From contig VZTG01010177.1 in the NCBI GenBank assembly GCA_013397845.1, positions 243,392 to 307,391 on the forward strand: a stretch of DNA of 64,000 bases. The letters are read 5' to 3'. Origin of the DNA: Melanocharis versteri. Its lineage: Eukaryota; Chordata; Aves; Passeriformes; Melanocharitidae. Shown here in pieces: positions 51,001 to 64,000 of the stretch (positions are counted from its first letter, which is position 1; each line of letters starts with the position of its first letter). The notes under the pieces were generated by a model that worked only from the letters and a program-made list of their open reading frames with translations, was not told where the DNA came from and ran no database searches. The translations under genes were made by a program, and so were the position numbers.

Positions 51001-54000
51001 CATGCTTTTAAAAAGCTCATTGAAAAGTAAAATTTAAATTGATTAAAGCTTTCTGCCTGTTAATTTAAATCAATTTGATCCAGTAATTTTATATCCGTTC
51101 AAGCTGTCCTCTTTGTGCTCCTTTTTGTACTGTCAGGTTCTCCCAGACAGACCATATTGTGACACCTGACATATGAAGATACTTAAGACAATATTTTCTT
51201 CTCTACTACTTTCAAATTTCTTGTAATTGTCTTAAAATTTCTGCCAGGAATACTTGCCCAAATTCAAATTGATACCCACCAAAACCACATTAAGATCAGT
51301 ATCATGTCAATAGGAAAGTAGTGAAAGATCATATTGCAGGTTTTGAAAACAAATCCCACAACATAAACAAACCCAAAATTTCCCAGAACACTGAAGCACT
51401 TTTCAAGCAAATAAGCCAATAAAAATCAGAGCAGTGCATGCCAAGAGAATTGAATAATGTGCTGTCTAAAACAGAAAATTTCTGTTCTTTACTGTATGGA
51501 GAGGAAAGAAAACAGATCTGGAACACTAGGAAAGACACTAATCTAGGAAAGCAGATGCATGAGAACCCAAACACACTACAATACAACATTAGAAGCACAC
51601 AGAAGAGCAAGTTACATCCTCGCTAGTCACAGATATTGCATATTTTCAGTTACAACATTTAAAATGAAATAAATTTCAGAGAACAGCAGTTATGTTAATG
51701 CCTGTAATAAAAAAGCCTTGAGGAAATAGATTAAGGTTTAACACTTATTTCTAAGTTTCAAATAACCATTACAACAAACTAAGCTCCTTCATGTGCTGTT
51801 TACATTATCATAGCACAGGGAAGAAGGAAATTAACATAGTGGTTAAATACAATCCAAATTATCTTATTTTTTTATTCTCATCCACATGCATCTGTGCTGT
51901 AATTAAAACTGTAGTTTATAACTGAAGTGTAGTCTAAATTCTAGTGAAATCATTCAGCACGGCATTGAAATTATGCCATTTGGGAGTATGCATACAAAAA
52001 CACTAAAATAGACACAAATATTTTAAGGCATCTGTGGGATAAAATGTGGAAGTTTCAATTTTGGAAAATTCAACCCTGTTTGAATTTCTGTACGAACAAC
52101 ATGTGCATGTTAAGTGCAGTGTTCCAGCGTTAAAATACAAAAATAAGAGGCTGCACTGGAGTTAAAGACGTGCACGAGCTGCAAGTTTAGAACATGATGT
52201 CATGTAGCCTACGAAGTATATCTTCCTTTAGCTTAATGAGCCCCATGCAACTAAAAATCAGGTGCAGGTGGCAGTTTCATTGTATCACAAGAAGGAATCA
52301 GCCTGCTAATCAGAAAACAGTCCTATTCCTTCACATTCCCTTTGTACTAGATACAAATTGGTAGAGCACCACTTCAGCAGAAAATAATTAAATTATCATG
52401 AAAATGTAATATTTTAAATGATTGACATGATCTAGAAAATACTAAGCAGCTCCCAACTTGGAAATCAATGCGACAGATTAAAATGGAGGATAAGGAAAAA
52501 GTAACTGTTTTACATATCTGCTTTTTTTGCATCATAATCTCTACTTAAGAGTCCACTTCAGTTAGTGACCTGCAATTGACAGGAAGTAACCAATTTGCTC
52601 AAAAAGCAGCTTTTGAAGAGACACCGCCTTAGAAGATTAATCTGAACTACTAATTATTAATTAAAACATTAGGTACAGAGGTGGGTTTTCTGTTGTTTTC
52701 TTGGGGTTTTTTTTGAAGGGGTGTAGAAGTTTTCGGAGGGATTCGGGATGCAGCTAGTGGTTGCTGAAGTGCAGAAACAAGATTCATGAAGCAAATGAAA
52801 TAACAGAAGAGTCACTTATTTAAGTAATACACTATAATGAGGGGTATCCATCTGGTCTACAAGGGAGAACCATGCAGTCTTGCTTGGCTTCAGGGTTCTC
52901 CTACATCTTCTCTACCAGAACAGTGCCTTAACCACCACGCTAAAGTGCATTTTGGCATAAGCTTTCACACAAGAGAGACAGATTGATTTTCTAGTCTGAT
53001 GGTTATTTTTGTTAACAGCCAGAAGCTTAGCCTTTCATATCCTTTTCTTCTCTTAAAAGATACTGGCAATAGAAATGAAACATTCTCTCACTCGGAGTAA
53101 AACATCGCGAACCTAAAATAATTTTAGTTAGAATTTTAGATTTTAGTTTCAGTGAAAAAAATGTAGACATTTTGATTTGATAGGAACAAGGTTCTTGATT
53201 TGAAGTTTGGCCACTAAATAGAAGTATGTGTATAGCAAGTAATCCAAAATGAAAGCTCAGAATCCTTCATCATACTTCAGTGTTTAGAAGATTACACAGC
53301 TGCATAAAAACACCTTCATATTTTCTTAGGGACAGCATAATTTAAACGAGACTAACTCAAGTCTGAACAAAGCCACTTCTGATATTGTGTCATTCAGGAA
53401 CTGGACAATTTGCTCTTTAATTATGGCAGCTGAAGTGCTACCCAGTCTAATCATATACATAGCTACTCTGCAAAAGGATTAGAAGAAGCTGAAGAGATTA
53501 AGTAGGCAGGATAACATAACTCGCACTACATGGTCTGCTTTCTTCCTGTGAAGGCTGACCCACATAAAGAATCGCTGCATCAGCTGAGCCTCTGAGCTTT
53601 CAGTGAGCTTCAGCCATGGGACTGAACTGCAGCTTTTCACACCTCCAGCACCAGGCCACCCTCAGCTCAGACCCCACTGACACCCACAATCACTTTGGGT
53701 ATGCCAAAGATTACTATGATAGAAACATTTTTAGAAGACTGCCTAAAACTGAAAATGTAAAGGGCTGACAAAAAACCTAAAAATGTTCATTTTCTGTTTC
53801 CTAAAGTATACAAAAAACCTTTGAAGAGGCAGGGAGAGGGAATGGGGAAGGAAAGAATTGTTGGTTTGCTAGGGGGTTTTGTACATTATAGACTGACTTG
53901 TGACAAACAAGGTTTGTTCTCCTAGTATAACTGAGCATTTTCTGGCAATTTAAAAGAGAGGGCTTGAAATGCCATTTGCAAAATCCTAAACCTGGGCAAG

Positions 54001-55137
54001 AAACAAACAGCAGCATAGCTGGGATAGTAGATTGTGACCCTTTGCTTGCTCTATTATTTCATTATCTGGTGCAGAAGATGCATCTATACTACCAAATCTT
54101 AAAGTAATACAAAACCAAGAACTAAGGACAACAGAAATAGCATGAAGTAGAAATGATTTCTGTGTATGGTGCTTATCTTCAATACAAAAATTATGTCAAG
54201 ATTAACATCTAATATGCAGTAAATGGTCCTTCAGTGGACTCAAAACACATTTGATTACTTCAAGCTTTTACCATTATAATTATGTTTTTTGTAGTTTATT
54301 AAGATAATCTTTTACTTATCATTCAGTTTCCTGCAACAGACCATAATTACATTCTAGAAATGTCACAGAGGATTTCCTCGGAAAAAAAAAGCATTAGGCT
54401 TAGTGACAAATTTCATAATTGCTTTAATCTAGATGTTGTGCTTAAAACATTCAGGTATGTAGAGCCAAAATTCCAAAAGTAAATAGCATCTACAGCTTCC
54501 TATTTGATTTTCCTTTGCAGATGCAGGTTTAGTACATACACTTCATGATTTAAAGCATGACCAATATCAAGAAAACAGAAAAATTTTCAAGGAAGCCTTT
54601 TGCAATTTCCAAAATTTCATCTTATGTGTAGCAGCATACTCCTGAACCTACTTGCAAGTAAGAGAGGTCAACCGTGGAATCTCTAAGTGACTTAATTTAC
54701 TCATAATAAGCACCTTGAATTTTACAGGGAGGTGGACAAGCACACGTGCATTCATTTGAGAAAACGACCTCCGCACTTTAGGTTGGTAAGGGCTACTTTT
54801 CAGGTTTTGCCACAGGTAGCTGTATGGCCATACAAAGAGAGATATTGATGCCTATCGTAAAGGTTGTAGCTGAGACAAAAGTAACTGCTTTCATCCAGCT
54901 TGTCATAGAAGCATCTCTAGCACAGCCTAGCAGCGTGATGATTTTAAAGACTCAGAAAATTTGTACAAACTTTCGGTCTGAGAAGGCAGTTTACATGCTT
55001 TAATTATTAATGTTAAGCCAAAGGGCAACCACATCCTAGCAAGGCAAGATGAAGGCATCAGGTTCTAGAATCACAAAACTTGCAATGTCAGTCCTGATTA
55101 CTTCTGGTCTAGCCAATGGTCATCATATCTGATACTC

Positions 55138-55162
55138 TTTTTTTTTTTTTTTTCCTTTTTTT
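55138..55162. repeat. Poly(T) tract
   Basis: T run interrupted by CC, abutting the CR1 fragment to its right. Confidence 0.95.
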
Positions 55163-55164
55163 AA

Positions 55165-55335
55165 AAATCATAGAATGTCCTGGGTTGAAAGGGACCTTTA
55201 AGATCACCTAGTGCCAACTCCCCCGCCATAGGCAGGGACACATTCTATTAGACCCAGTTGCTCAGAGCCCCATCCAACCCAGCCTTGAACACTTCCAGGG
55301 ATAGGGCAGCCACAAGTTCTCTGGACAAATAGTGT
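55165..55335 (-). mobile_element. CR1 LINE 3' fragment
   Basis: Reads 'atcatagaatgtcctgggtt', 'gaaagggacctttaagatca', 'cataggcagggacacattct' and 'cttgaacacttccagggata', the reverse complement of a CR1 3' terminus. About 170 bases, 5'-truncated, fairly well preserved. Confidence 0.92.
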
Positions 55336-57903
55336 ATTCAAGTCTGTAAATTCTTTTAGGCCACACTATACTTGGAGCTTGTTGCTGTAATACCTCTCAA
55401 TGGAATACCAATCCCAGCTGGCCCATCAAACAAAGAGTTAAAAATATTTTCCAGGCTAGTCTAGAACTTCACAGTTTTCCATAAAAATGTTCAAATAATA
55501 GGTAAAATCCAGGCCTTCTAAAAAGAAAAACCAACACGTCTCCCTAGTCAACTGCACAAGAAAAAAAAAGAGAAATCTCAGTTTCCTTCTGCAGAAGTAA
55601 ATGGCAAAAATTTTACCTTTGTTAGAATTTTTGTCTAGCTCTGCTACGACCAGCTAGGGATCTCCTCCACAGTCTGAGTCACCCTGGAAGCAATTTTGGC
55701 ATCTGGTTTGACACAGAATCTGTTATGTCCTCCATCCTTCCCCAGTATGTGGTTAAACCCAGTATTTACTGAAACAAAGCTTCACAGCACTGCTCTACTT
55801 CCACCAGCACCATCCCTTCCCCTGTCCTCCCCTCTTCTGAGGAAAAGGGGAAAAGGAAACCTGGGATGGAGAAGAGTAGAACAGGTGAACTCAACCCAGA
55901 TCTGGACCTCATATGGCCTCACCTAATTAGGGAAGTAAACCTTAAGAGGTGAAAATACCTGCTTTGAAACACAGTCCATCTAATGTTAACACAGGTATCA
56001 CTTCCAAGGTTCACAGGTAATCATTTCCAAACCAACCAGCAGAGCTAGAAAGCAGCACTGCTCAGCTTGTGCATTCTAGGCAGCTGCACTCATGGATTTT
56101 GCAGCAATGTGTTCTATTCATTTAGGCACCCACCCTAAACATAGTAACAACAATACGGATGCACATATATGTTTTTGTGCACTTCTCTTTAGGTATTCTA
56201 GAGAAAAGCTTATTATCTTTCAGCCTAAGTTAGTAACTCACCCTTTTTACCTTTACAAGTGTATGTGGAGTCTTTGAAACAAATTGACACTGGAAGAAAA
56301 AGTCCTATTTTAGTCAACTCACTAGGTTTAGTCAATATAGAAAAGGCCTGAATTCCCTTTCTCCCAAATCATAGCTTTTCCATGCCTTTAATGGCTTCAA
56401 GCCTTTCCCCAAAGCATGCTATTCCTGTCATATTTTAGACAACCCAACAGTCTTACAGGTGATAACGCAGATTTATACAATGACATACAGATACTGCTGT
56501 GCCATTTTTATGCTCCTTTATAAAGACACTATTTTACAATAGAAGAAGTTTTTCTAAGGTGACTACAGTATGTTATTCTATACTAGGAAAAGCTGTTAAT
56601 GTAAAACATAGCAATACGTAGGAGTAATTCAATTTTTTTTTCATGCATTACTTTACACTTTCCAACATTAATTTTGGTCTGTGATCATGCTAGCCTGACA
56701 TCTAGCTTAGCTAGAAAGCAGTGAGATTTTCTATTTCTGTCTGATCTCGAAAAAAATCCTTAAACCAGTTCATCACCTACATCTTTTGCTACCTACTTTT
56801 CAAAACTAAAGGAAATAGGTCCTTTGGAAGCCTGTGATACATTACAATCACTTTGATACAGCAAAACCCAACTATTTATTCCTATTTGTTCCTTTCCGCC
56901 CAAGGGATTTTTGATCTATTTATTGCTCATCATGTGACAATTTAGGAAGGACTACAACTAACTTGACTTTCAAAAGCCTTTGATATGGTTATTTCTGGAC
57001 CACTCAAAGAATTACAGGAGGTTTTCAGTAGCTATGCAAAACTCATAAACAGAATTCCGAAACATATGGGAAGTTTGAACTTTCCTTATCTCACCTGCTA
57101 CTAACAAAATCCAAATCCTTGATAGTCTCTATAATGCTCAGGATCACTAATAACATTGTGGTGATTTACTAAAACATGAGTTGAAATTCCAAGGAATAGC
57201 CAGCTGGAGAATATAACATTTTCATACAGTCTCAGCCACCTCACTTTAAAAGTTTCTTTTCTGTGCGTATGCAAGGATTACTTTTACAAATATGTCAACA
57301 AAATCCTATTTGCTCTAGTGATCGGATGGTTTTACTCATTTACTTTTGCACTTCATCTTTTGACCCTTTCTCTAAGCCTATCCTTGATCAGTAAGAGGAT
57401 GCACCTTGCACGGTCCATTGGCGTAACTGGGACTTTCTACCTTAATTAGTTTTTGGCACCTTTCTCGTGCATGGCTCTGACAGCCCACACGCTCTCCTAA
57501 ATCACTCATTAAAGAAACAATATGCAGGAAACGAACAGATGTTAAATTTAGAGCTGCAGTGCTGAGTAAAAGTGTTTTATTCTTTTTATCATTTAAATTA
57601 AACACGCCTGTTTAAATCCCTCGGTGACTTCCCATTCACCTCCCACAGTAATCAGAATCACATGCTTCTGAAGTGCAGGATTACAGATCAGTATCTCTTC
57701 TGTAACACACTCCTGCATCAACCCCACTTCTCTCTCACCCCATCACCTCCTCCAAGAGTTTCTGATTCATTCCTTGGCTCTTGCTTAGACCATGCTGACA
57801 TAGCCAAGTTACAAGCCTCTTCACCGCCTTTGCCCACAAGTCTCTCTTCCAAATAAGCAGAAACAAGTGGTTTCATAAACCTCAGCCCACATTCCCCCTC
57901 CCA

Positions 57904-57938
57904 CAAAAAAAACAAACCAAAACCAAAACACAAAAACC
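57904..57938. repeat. A/C-rich low-complexity tract
   Basis: Runs of A broken by CC and C. Simple repeat. Confidence 0.8.
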
Positions 57939-60900
57939 AGAACACCCAAACATCTTCTGAAGGTACAAAGATTTTTAACAGGGGAAATCTGTGATTCAGT
58001 CCACAAGACAAGTCTCTCTCTGGAAGAAGTATGACTCTCTGCCTCCTACACACACTGGCACTTGATAGTCCAAGACAGTCTTTTACAGCCTTGGGACAAT
58101 TTTAATTCACTTCTCATACCTTTCAATCCACATTTTAGATTAATTTTCTCTCTGGTGCTCATTCTCAGTTCTGTTTCTCCCTTATGTATTTCTCTTTGGC
58201 ACCTACAAGCCAGTGTACAACAGCTCAACTCTCCATTCAGGTATCTTTTCATTCTTACAACGGTCATACCCTTCTGCCTACTCAATTTTCCTTATGAAAA
58301 AGGTTCTTGGATCCCCATTCAGCTAGCTAAAAAAAAAAAAAAATTTAAACGCATCCTTTGGAGGACAGAGAGAAATAGCAGTAAGATATCTGCAGAAGAA
58401 AAACAAAAAAAAAAAAAGGCAGGAACATAAATATGTGAATATCTCAGGAGAGAGTATTTGCCATATCTGTGCAACATCTGCTTCTCCTGGTTCTGGTGGT
58501 CCTGCCACCATTTTTCCCTCTGCCTTAACCACAGCCACAGCTGTACAGACACAGCAGTTGCTTTCTCTGCAAATTCCTTTTGCTACTTACCTCATGAAAT
58601 TCACCATCCTCTATAATCCAGGGAAGGACATAGGAAAGAATTTCATCCCTAAATGCAGTAGTATGAATTGTATTTATTCCGTTTGTCTTAACAATACAAA
58701 AGATATTGAATAGACGTGTCCAAGAGACTCTTGAGGAAGACAGCCCAGTGCAAGAGAGAATTGAGACATCAGGCAAGTGTTTCTGCCTGCATTGATCTGT
58801 GGGGCTGGCAGTGTGTACTGTCCACGTGTGATTGTGCATGTACCTACTGCAAAGACACGCTCAGCCTCACTACCAGGCTGGAGCTTGGAGATACGGAGCT
58901 GCAGCCACCTAGTTGTTATCAGGCTACCAGTTTCAGCAACCCTTAATGCTTTCCTCACGCTAGCACACAGTGTGATTTCCTCCTGTCACATACCACCAAG
59001 CAAGCCAGATCAGAAACGGAAATCCTTTAAGAGAACATCAAACATCTATCAAATAAGTGTGAGGTTTCGAATACATCTTCAGCCACATCAAAAACCCAGT
59101 TTCTCAGTTAAAAACAAACACAGAAAGGGGAGTGACAATATAACAAGCATAGCTATTCTGCAGTGCATATGATAATAGTGTGCCTCAAAAAACCAGGCAG
59201 TTCTACTTTGCACATAGCAAATAGCTAAAATCACAGAAGATATGCTATGAAAAAAATAGAGAAAAATACATTTTAAATGCATTTAAAAATTATCAGACAA
59301 CAAAATATTAAATTTTCCTGCAAAGCTGTTTGCTTAGTATATTAGTCAGCAGCTCTTATGTGAAGCTTACTCATTTAAAGTGCAAATTAACGAAGCTTAT
59401 ATTTGTAATAAAATATGCCTGTAAAAAGATTGCGCTCCTCTTTTCCCTTCCCTCCTACACTCATTCTCCTGACAGGCAGGCACATATAAGCAAATGAAGA
59501 ATGCCTACTAGGATTATTTCACTGGAAAAATGAGATCATTTACTGTTGCCTGACATGTCTTACAATGCATATAAATTCAAGAAATGTGCCACTGTCTCTT
59601 CTCCAGCTATGCCACATATTAGTTGTGCCCTCATATTATTAAAATCCTCAAAGCTGTCGTCATAAATACAAAATTAGGTCAAAAGGAGGTAACCAGATGG
59701 TTGCTTGAAGCCTTAAGTATAAAATACATACAATAGCAAAACACAGTGCTACTCTTTCACACAATCAGAGAGCACACTATAAGGCTGTTTAGTCCAACAT
59801 TAACTTCTTGCCCAGTAAGACCTAAACATGTTTCCATGAATAGGGTTTGTAATGAAACTCATGTCAGCTTGGATTTAAGTACCTCTCTGCAGTGTCAGCA
59901 AGCCCCTAATATTATTAGAACTGTGCTGTCATAAAAAGAATAAAAGTGAAAGTTTGGATTACCATGTAGTTTCAACACACATCAGAACTTAAAAACATCA
60001 GTTAATCCTGTTTTAATCATGAAGTCATTAGGATGAGCCAGTTTTATAAAGCACTTTAACCTGAATGACTCTGAATACAACTTCAGAATTTGCCAAAGCT
60101 TTCATAATTTAGTATCTATGCCATAGCAGCCACAACGGACATGAGCAGAAAGGCCAAAGGCTTGTTTATTTTTAAGGCTCTATAAGATGATCCAATAAAG
60201 AACTCCATTTCCTCCTAAAGCTTTAATAATATCTGTGTCAGGGATATAAGATCACCAACCACCAATAGTTTTTTGACACTCTAATAGCTTGATTACATAA
60301 AACATTTTTTGAAAAAGAAAAAGCTTTCAAGAACTTGTGCAATTGCCTGAAACCTATTAAGAAAGAAAAAAGTGAGTTTATGGACAGAACATTTTAGGTT
60401 TTCATGAAGGCAAAGCAAAAAGTGATGGTAAAATGAAATACGATGGTGAAATATGGTGGTTTCAAGATTAATCTGAGTCTGGAAAAAAAACAGGATATGG
60501 AAGATAAGGAAATCAAAGCCCATGACAAATAATTTATTTATCTCAGAAACAAGCAGGATTGTAACCTGTCACCTCAGGGCTCAAAAATTAGCACTTTACT
60601 CATGATATATTGAAGGCGGGAAGCCGAATCTGTCCAAAATGTTAAGTTTATAGGAGATTATTTGGGAATCAGAATTCAGTATCAGCTCAGAAAAATAAAA
60701 CTCTATGAGCAGCTTAAAAGACATCTGTACAGTTTTAATGAAGATTTGGCCTACCGGTCTGTCTAAAAGAACAAGTGCTGCACTGGGATACTTTGCTGAG
60801 GGTTTCTGGCAAGTTAAATTTAAGTCACAGGAAATAGAAATTCACAGATTTCACCTCTAAAGATGCTATCAACAAACTTTAATGTCAAGTCAAAGCAATT

Positions 60901-61027
60901 TTCATTTTTTGAAAAAATCTACTGCAGCTATTGACAGGGAAATCAGTGCAATATTGCTTCACATTTTTAGGGACAGTAAGAGAAACAACTTACACTCATT
61001 TACTTCAAAAAAATTACCTCTAGAAAG

Positions 61028-61050
61028 AAAACAAACAAACAAACAAAAAA
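61028..61050. repeat. (AAAC)n microsatellite
   Basis: Four to five AAAC units followed by a run of A. Confidence 0.88.
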
Positions 61051-64000
61051 ACCCACAACAAAATAAGTATCACTGTTACCCTCAATAGGATTGGTATTAT
61101 CTGACCCAACTGCATTCTTCTTTAGAAGCATGCAGACTTTAGCAATAAATCAGCTCAGAAGAATACTCACATGGCCCAATACTCTGTCTCTAGCACCTAC
61201 CATGTAAGCAGCCATGTACTGCAGGAAAGACTTTGGAGCCTAACCCAAGATGAAGTGCCTGTCTAGGCACTGTGGAGATGCAAGAGGAAATCTGCACAAA
61301 GAACCAGTGGGGAGGAGGGGACAGGACAGGGACAGCCATAATGACAACCCACTGGTTTAAAACATACCTTGAAATTCTATTCAATTAATAAATAATATAG
61401 TGATGATTTTTAAATGCTTTTATCAGGAAACGGTGGTTAGTAAACAGAGGCAAATGCAAGTAAATAAAAGGCCTTTATCAACAACCAGTCAGCAAACTTC
61501 AGAGATGCCAACATTAACTTGTGGTACAGCAGTAATAGTTTTAAGTTACTTGCATCTGCTAGAATGCTGTGACTGCTTTAGCTAGAAAAACTGCTATCAT
61601 GACCCATGCTGTCATCACCAAACTGCACTGTCTAGAACATCATCATCTGTCTGAAAACCATTCAGCAATTGCTGCTAATTTAGAGTGAACTCTTCTTTAG
61701 GAGCCCTGCATTTCAGTAGAGTGCACGACTGGGGAGGTACTGGACCTATATTAAGTATCTGTTGGTCTCTTGGTGACATGCAAGGTGTTAATCATGACCA
61801 GTAGAGATGTAATTGCCTAGATCCAGCCTACCAGCACTCACTCTTCTCAAGATATACTTCTATTTAAGCTGTTTCACTTTCCCTGATTACCAAAACGTTT
61901 TTAAAGAAGAGGAGGCTAGAGGCACATCCGTAAACGCATCAAGATCAGACTTATTCCCTTCCTGCCCCTTTTAGGTTTCTAAGTGAGGCGCTTTTTTCCA
62001 CACATCTCTTTTTTAGGTTATCTGAAGAACAGCCAATTCCTGTAGAAGCAATTTCAGCACTACCTTCTCTCAAACCAGTTTCATATATAAAATATGTATT
62101 TTATATTTTAAACAGAACCTACTGCATTATAAGATTCAGTGAAAGCTTCACAGGATTCAGTTCAGTTGAATAAATATTTCTTTTATCTCTTCCACCCACT
62201 TACACAGCAGCAGGCACACTTCCAGGATACAGAATGCATGTCTCTGTTCAAGTACTGAATTCAACTCCCTCCTCTTACAATGCCCAATCACACATTTGTA
62301 AAGAACCTTTGTAAAGTCAGCCTTGGATTCTAAAAAGGAAAAATCTACCCCAATTAACAAAGAAAACTTCCTATACTCATAAAGAAAATATACCCCTTTG
62401 GACATACCCCTGTGAAAGGGGAGGGACATCTTTTGATCCAATAAGGGAAAAGAGAAGTTCTGTAGTGTTCAAAGGTATACTTTATTGGCAAGCCTCACAA
62501 ACTCTTGAAAAACATTCCAAGTTAGATATCTAAAATGACATTAGTTTCAAAACACATGCTTTATGCTCTTCACACATCACAGTGTTGCTAACTCATATAA
62601 AGACACTTAGTTTAGTCACCTGTTCATATACACAAAACACTTGTTTTCAAGGATAAAGCTTGACAAGTATCACAATATTCCTAGGAGCACTTTGACTCTC
62701 AGCTCAGATACAAAGATAGTATGGCTCTGAAGATTACTCGAATGTAAGCTCTATTAATTTGATAATGTAAGTGCTCAAAGACTGTGGCAAATATTAAAGT
62801 AAAGAGATCAGTCTTATAAACCGGCTTATATTAAGTCATTCTGTATTTTCTTCAAGCTAGAAGCACACACAACTAGCTGCTGTTGTTCAGTTGATGTGCA
62901 ATGGTAAGTTGCTAAAATGGATATTCCATCACGATCCTCAACTCTCTTTTTAATAAACGTCTGTGAGCTGGTGTACCTGACCCTTAGTGGAAAGGGTACT
63001 GAAGGAGAGAATCTGAGACCATCATGAGATACAGACATGAGGAAAAAAACAACTCCATAACCAAATCTGACATTCTGGTAATACAAGTTTCAGAACAAAC
63101 TGGTAGCCCCTAAACAGGTTATTTCACATCCCACCCACAGAAAACTGTGCAGGGTTCATCATAAGAACACAATTCTAAGTACAATACAATTTATTCTGAA
63201 TATTTTTATCTGAGTTTATTCTAGTGCCTAGCAGAAGAGCAAATAAGGAATGTTTCATGCAACACAGAATTTTAATTTTGCCTTTAAATTAGTATCCAGT
63301 GAAGATTAGGCATGATAAATGAAGACCCTATGTTTGCATAGAGTTCATCTTATTGATCATACATAGTTCTACTACATTTTATTGAAATTAATATCTACTC
63401 CTTACTGGCTTGTTGGGGTTTTTTGCCCTCCTCAACATACACAAGTCTGGACTGTTCATCATTTTGCATTCTATTTTGTGCCATGCTCTCTTCTACATTT
63501 TTCTTTCAGTTTTAAAATGACTTGTACACATCTTTCTTCTCTCTTGCCCTTCCACTCCTACACCAGCTAAAATTTTACAAGATTTTCATTTTTTTCCGTT
63601 ATTGGTGAATTTTAAAATATAATCGAACATTTCTCCAAAATGCAAATAATTAATTTCTTTACATTTTTTTTTATTAAAACCAATTTTAACATGTGTTTGT
63701 ACTCTGGAAACAGACCTGCAAATTTGTACCTCTTTTTAACAGATAATTCCTGCTGTGAACCTGAAGTCTCGCCCAATAAACTTGCTGAAAGACACTCTAC
63801 TACTATTAAAGCAGATAATGACTTCCACTGGTTGCAGTTTTGCTCCATTAGAAGTATTATGCTAATAAGCATAAATACTTAAAACAACAAATCCCTCAAA
63901 ATGGCTTTTACCAAAACGAAGAGGTGCCACAATTTCTCCTACTGTATGATGACTACTTTCATGTTCCCATTCTTACTCTACCAGCATAAATATATAGTGC

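Larger units (their letters stand above)
47103..64000 (-). other. KLHL2: No exon seen; probable long KLHL2 intron
   Basis: This lies upstream of the first KLHL2 exon in the window. I looked for BTB-domain coding sequence (NLLCDVTIV, HAMFTGEM, DYVYTAEI-like) on the minus strand and found none. The remaining 16.9 kb is therefore probably part of the intron before this exon. It holds two CR1 fragments and several A- or T-rich tracts. Small exons could still be missed by eye. Confidence 0.55.

Noticed and set aside
59740..59940. Possible very old CR1 3' end
   Set aside because: A few phrases (for example 'gtttagtccaacatt') look similar, but the match is too weak to support a call by eye.

Overview
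This is a vertebrate chromosomal window, most likely from a bird. The genes are split into short exons by GT-AG introns, and there are several diverged CR1-type LINE fragments. The deduced proteins are close to the amniote MSMO1 and KLHL2 families. Sequence is AT-rich except at two CpG islands, each broken by an assembly gap (N runs at 10019-10193 and 25608-25636).

Layout, left to right. 1-9.8 kb: no recognisable exon. 9.84-10.42 kb: a gapped CpG island. In other amniotes CPE follows MSMO1 in the same orientation, so this may be the CPE promoter on the minus strand, with the left 9.8 kb as its first intron; no CPE coding sequence is visible. 10.4-17.2 kb: intergenic, with a decayed CR1/L3-like reverse-transcriptase relic. 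17.2-25.9 kb: the complete MSMO1 coding sequence (methylsterol monooxygenase 1, five coding exons, 297 residues, minus strand), with two CR1 fragments in intron 1 and a CpG-island promoter. 26.1-47.1 kb: the 3' eleven coding exons of KLHL2 (466 residues of BACK and kelch domains, minus strand). 47.1-64 kb: I see no exon; the BTB-coding exons are probably further right, which would make this a long KLHL2 intron.

The genes are tandem on the minus strand. KLHL2 ends only a few hundred bases upstream of the MSMO1 CpG island, with a G-rich element in between. MSMO1 is a cholesterol-synthesis enzyme of the ER and KLHL2 is a CUL3 ubiquitin-ligase adaptor, so proximity does not imply shared function. 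The most notable observations are a GC-AG intron in KLHL2, a solo LTR with a probable 6-bp target-site duplication inside a KLHL2 intron in the sense orientation, the compact KLHL2-MSMO1 junction, and the run of symmetric phase 1-1 kelch exons. I found no convincing undescribed gene system.
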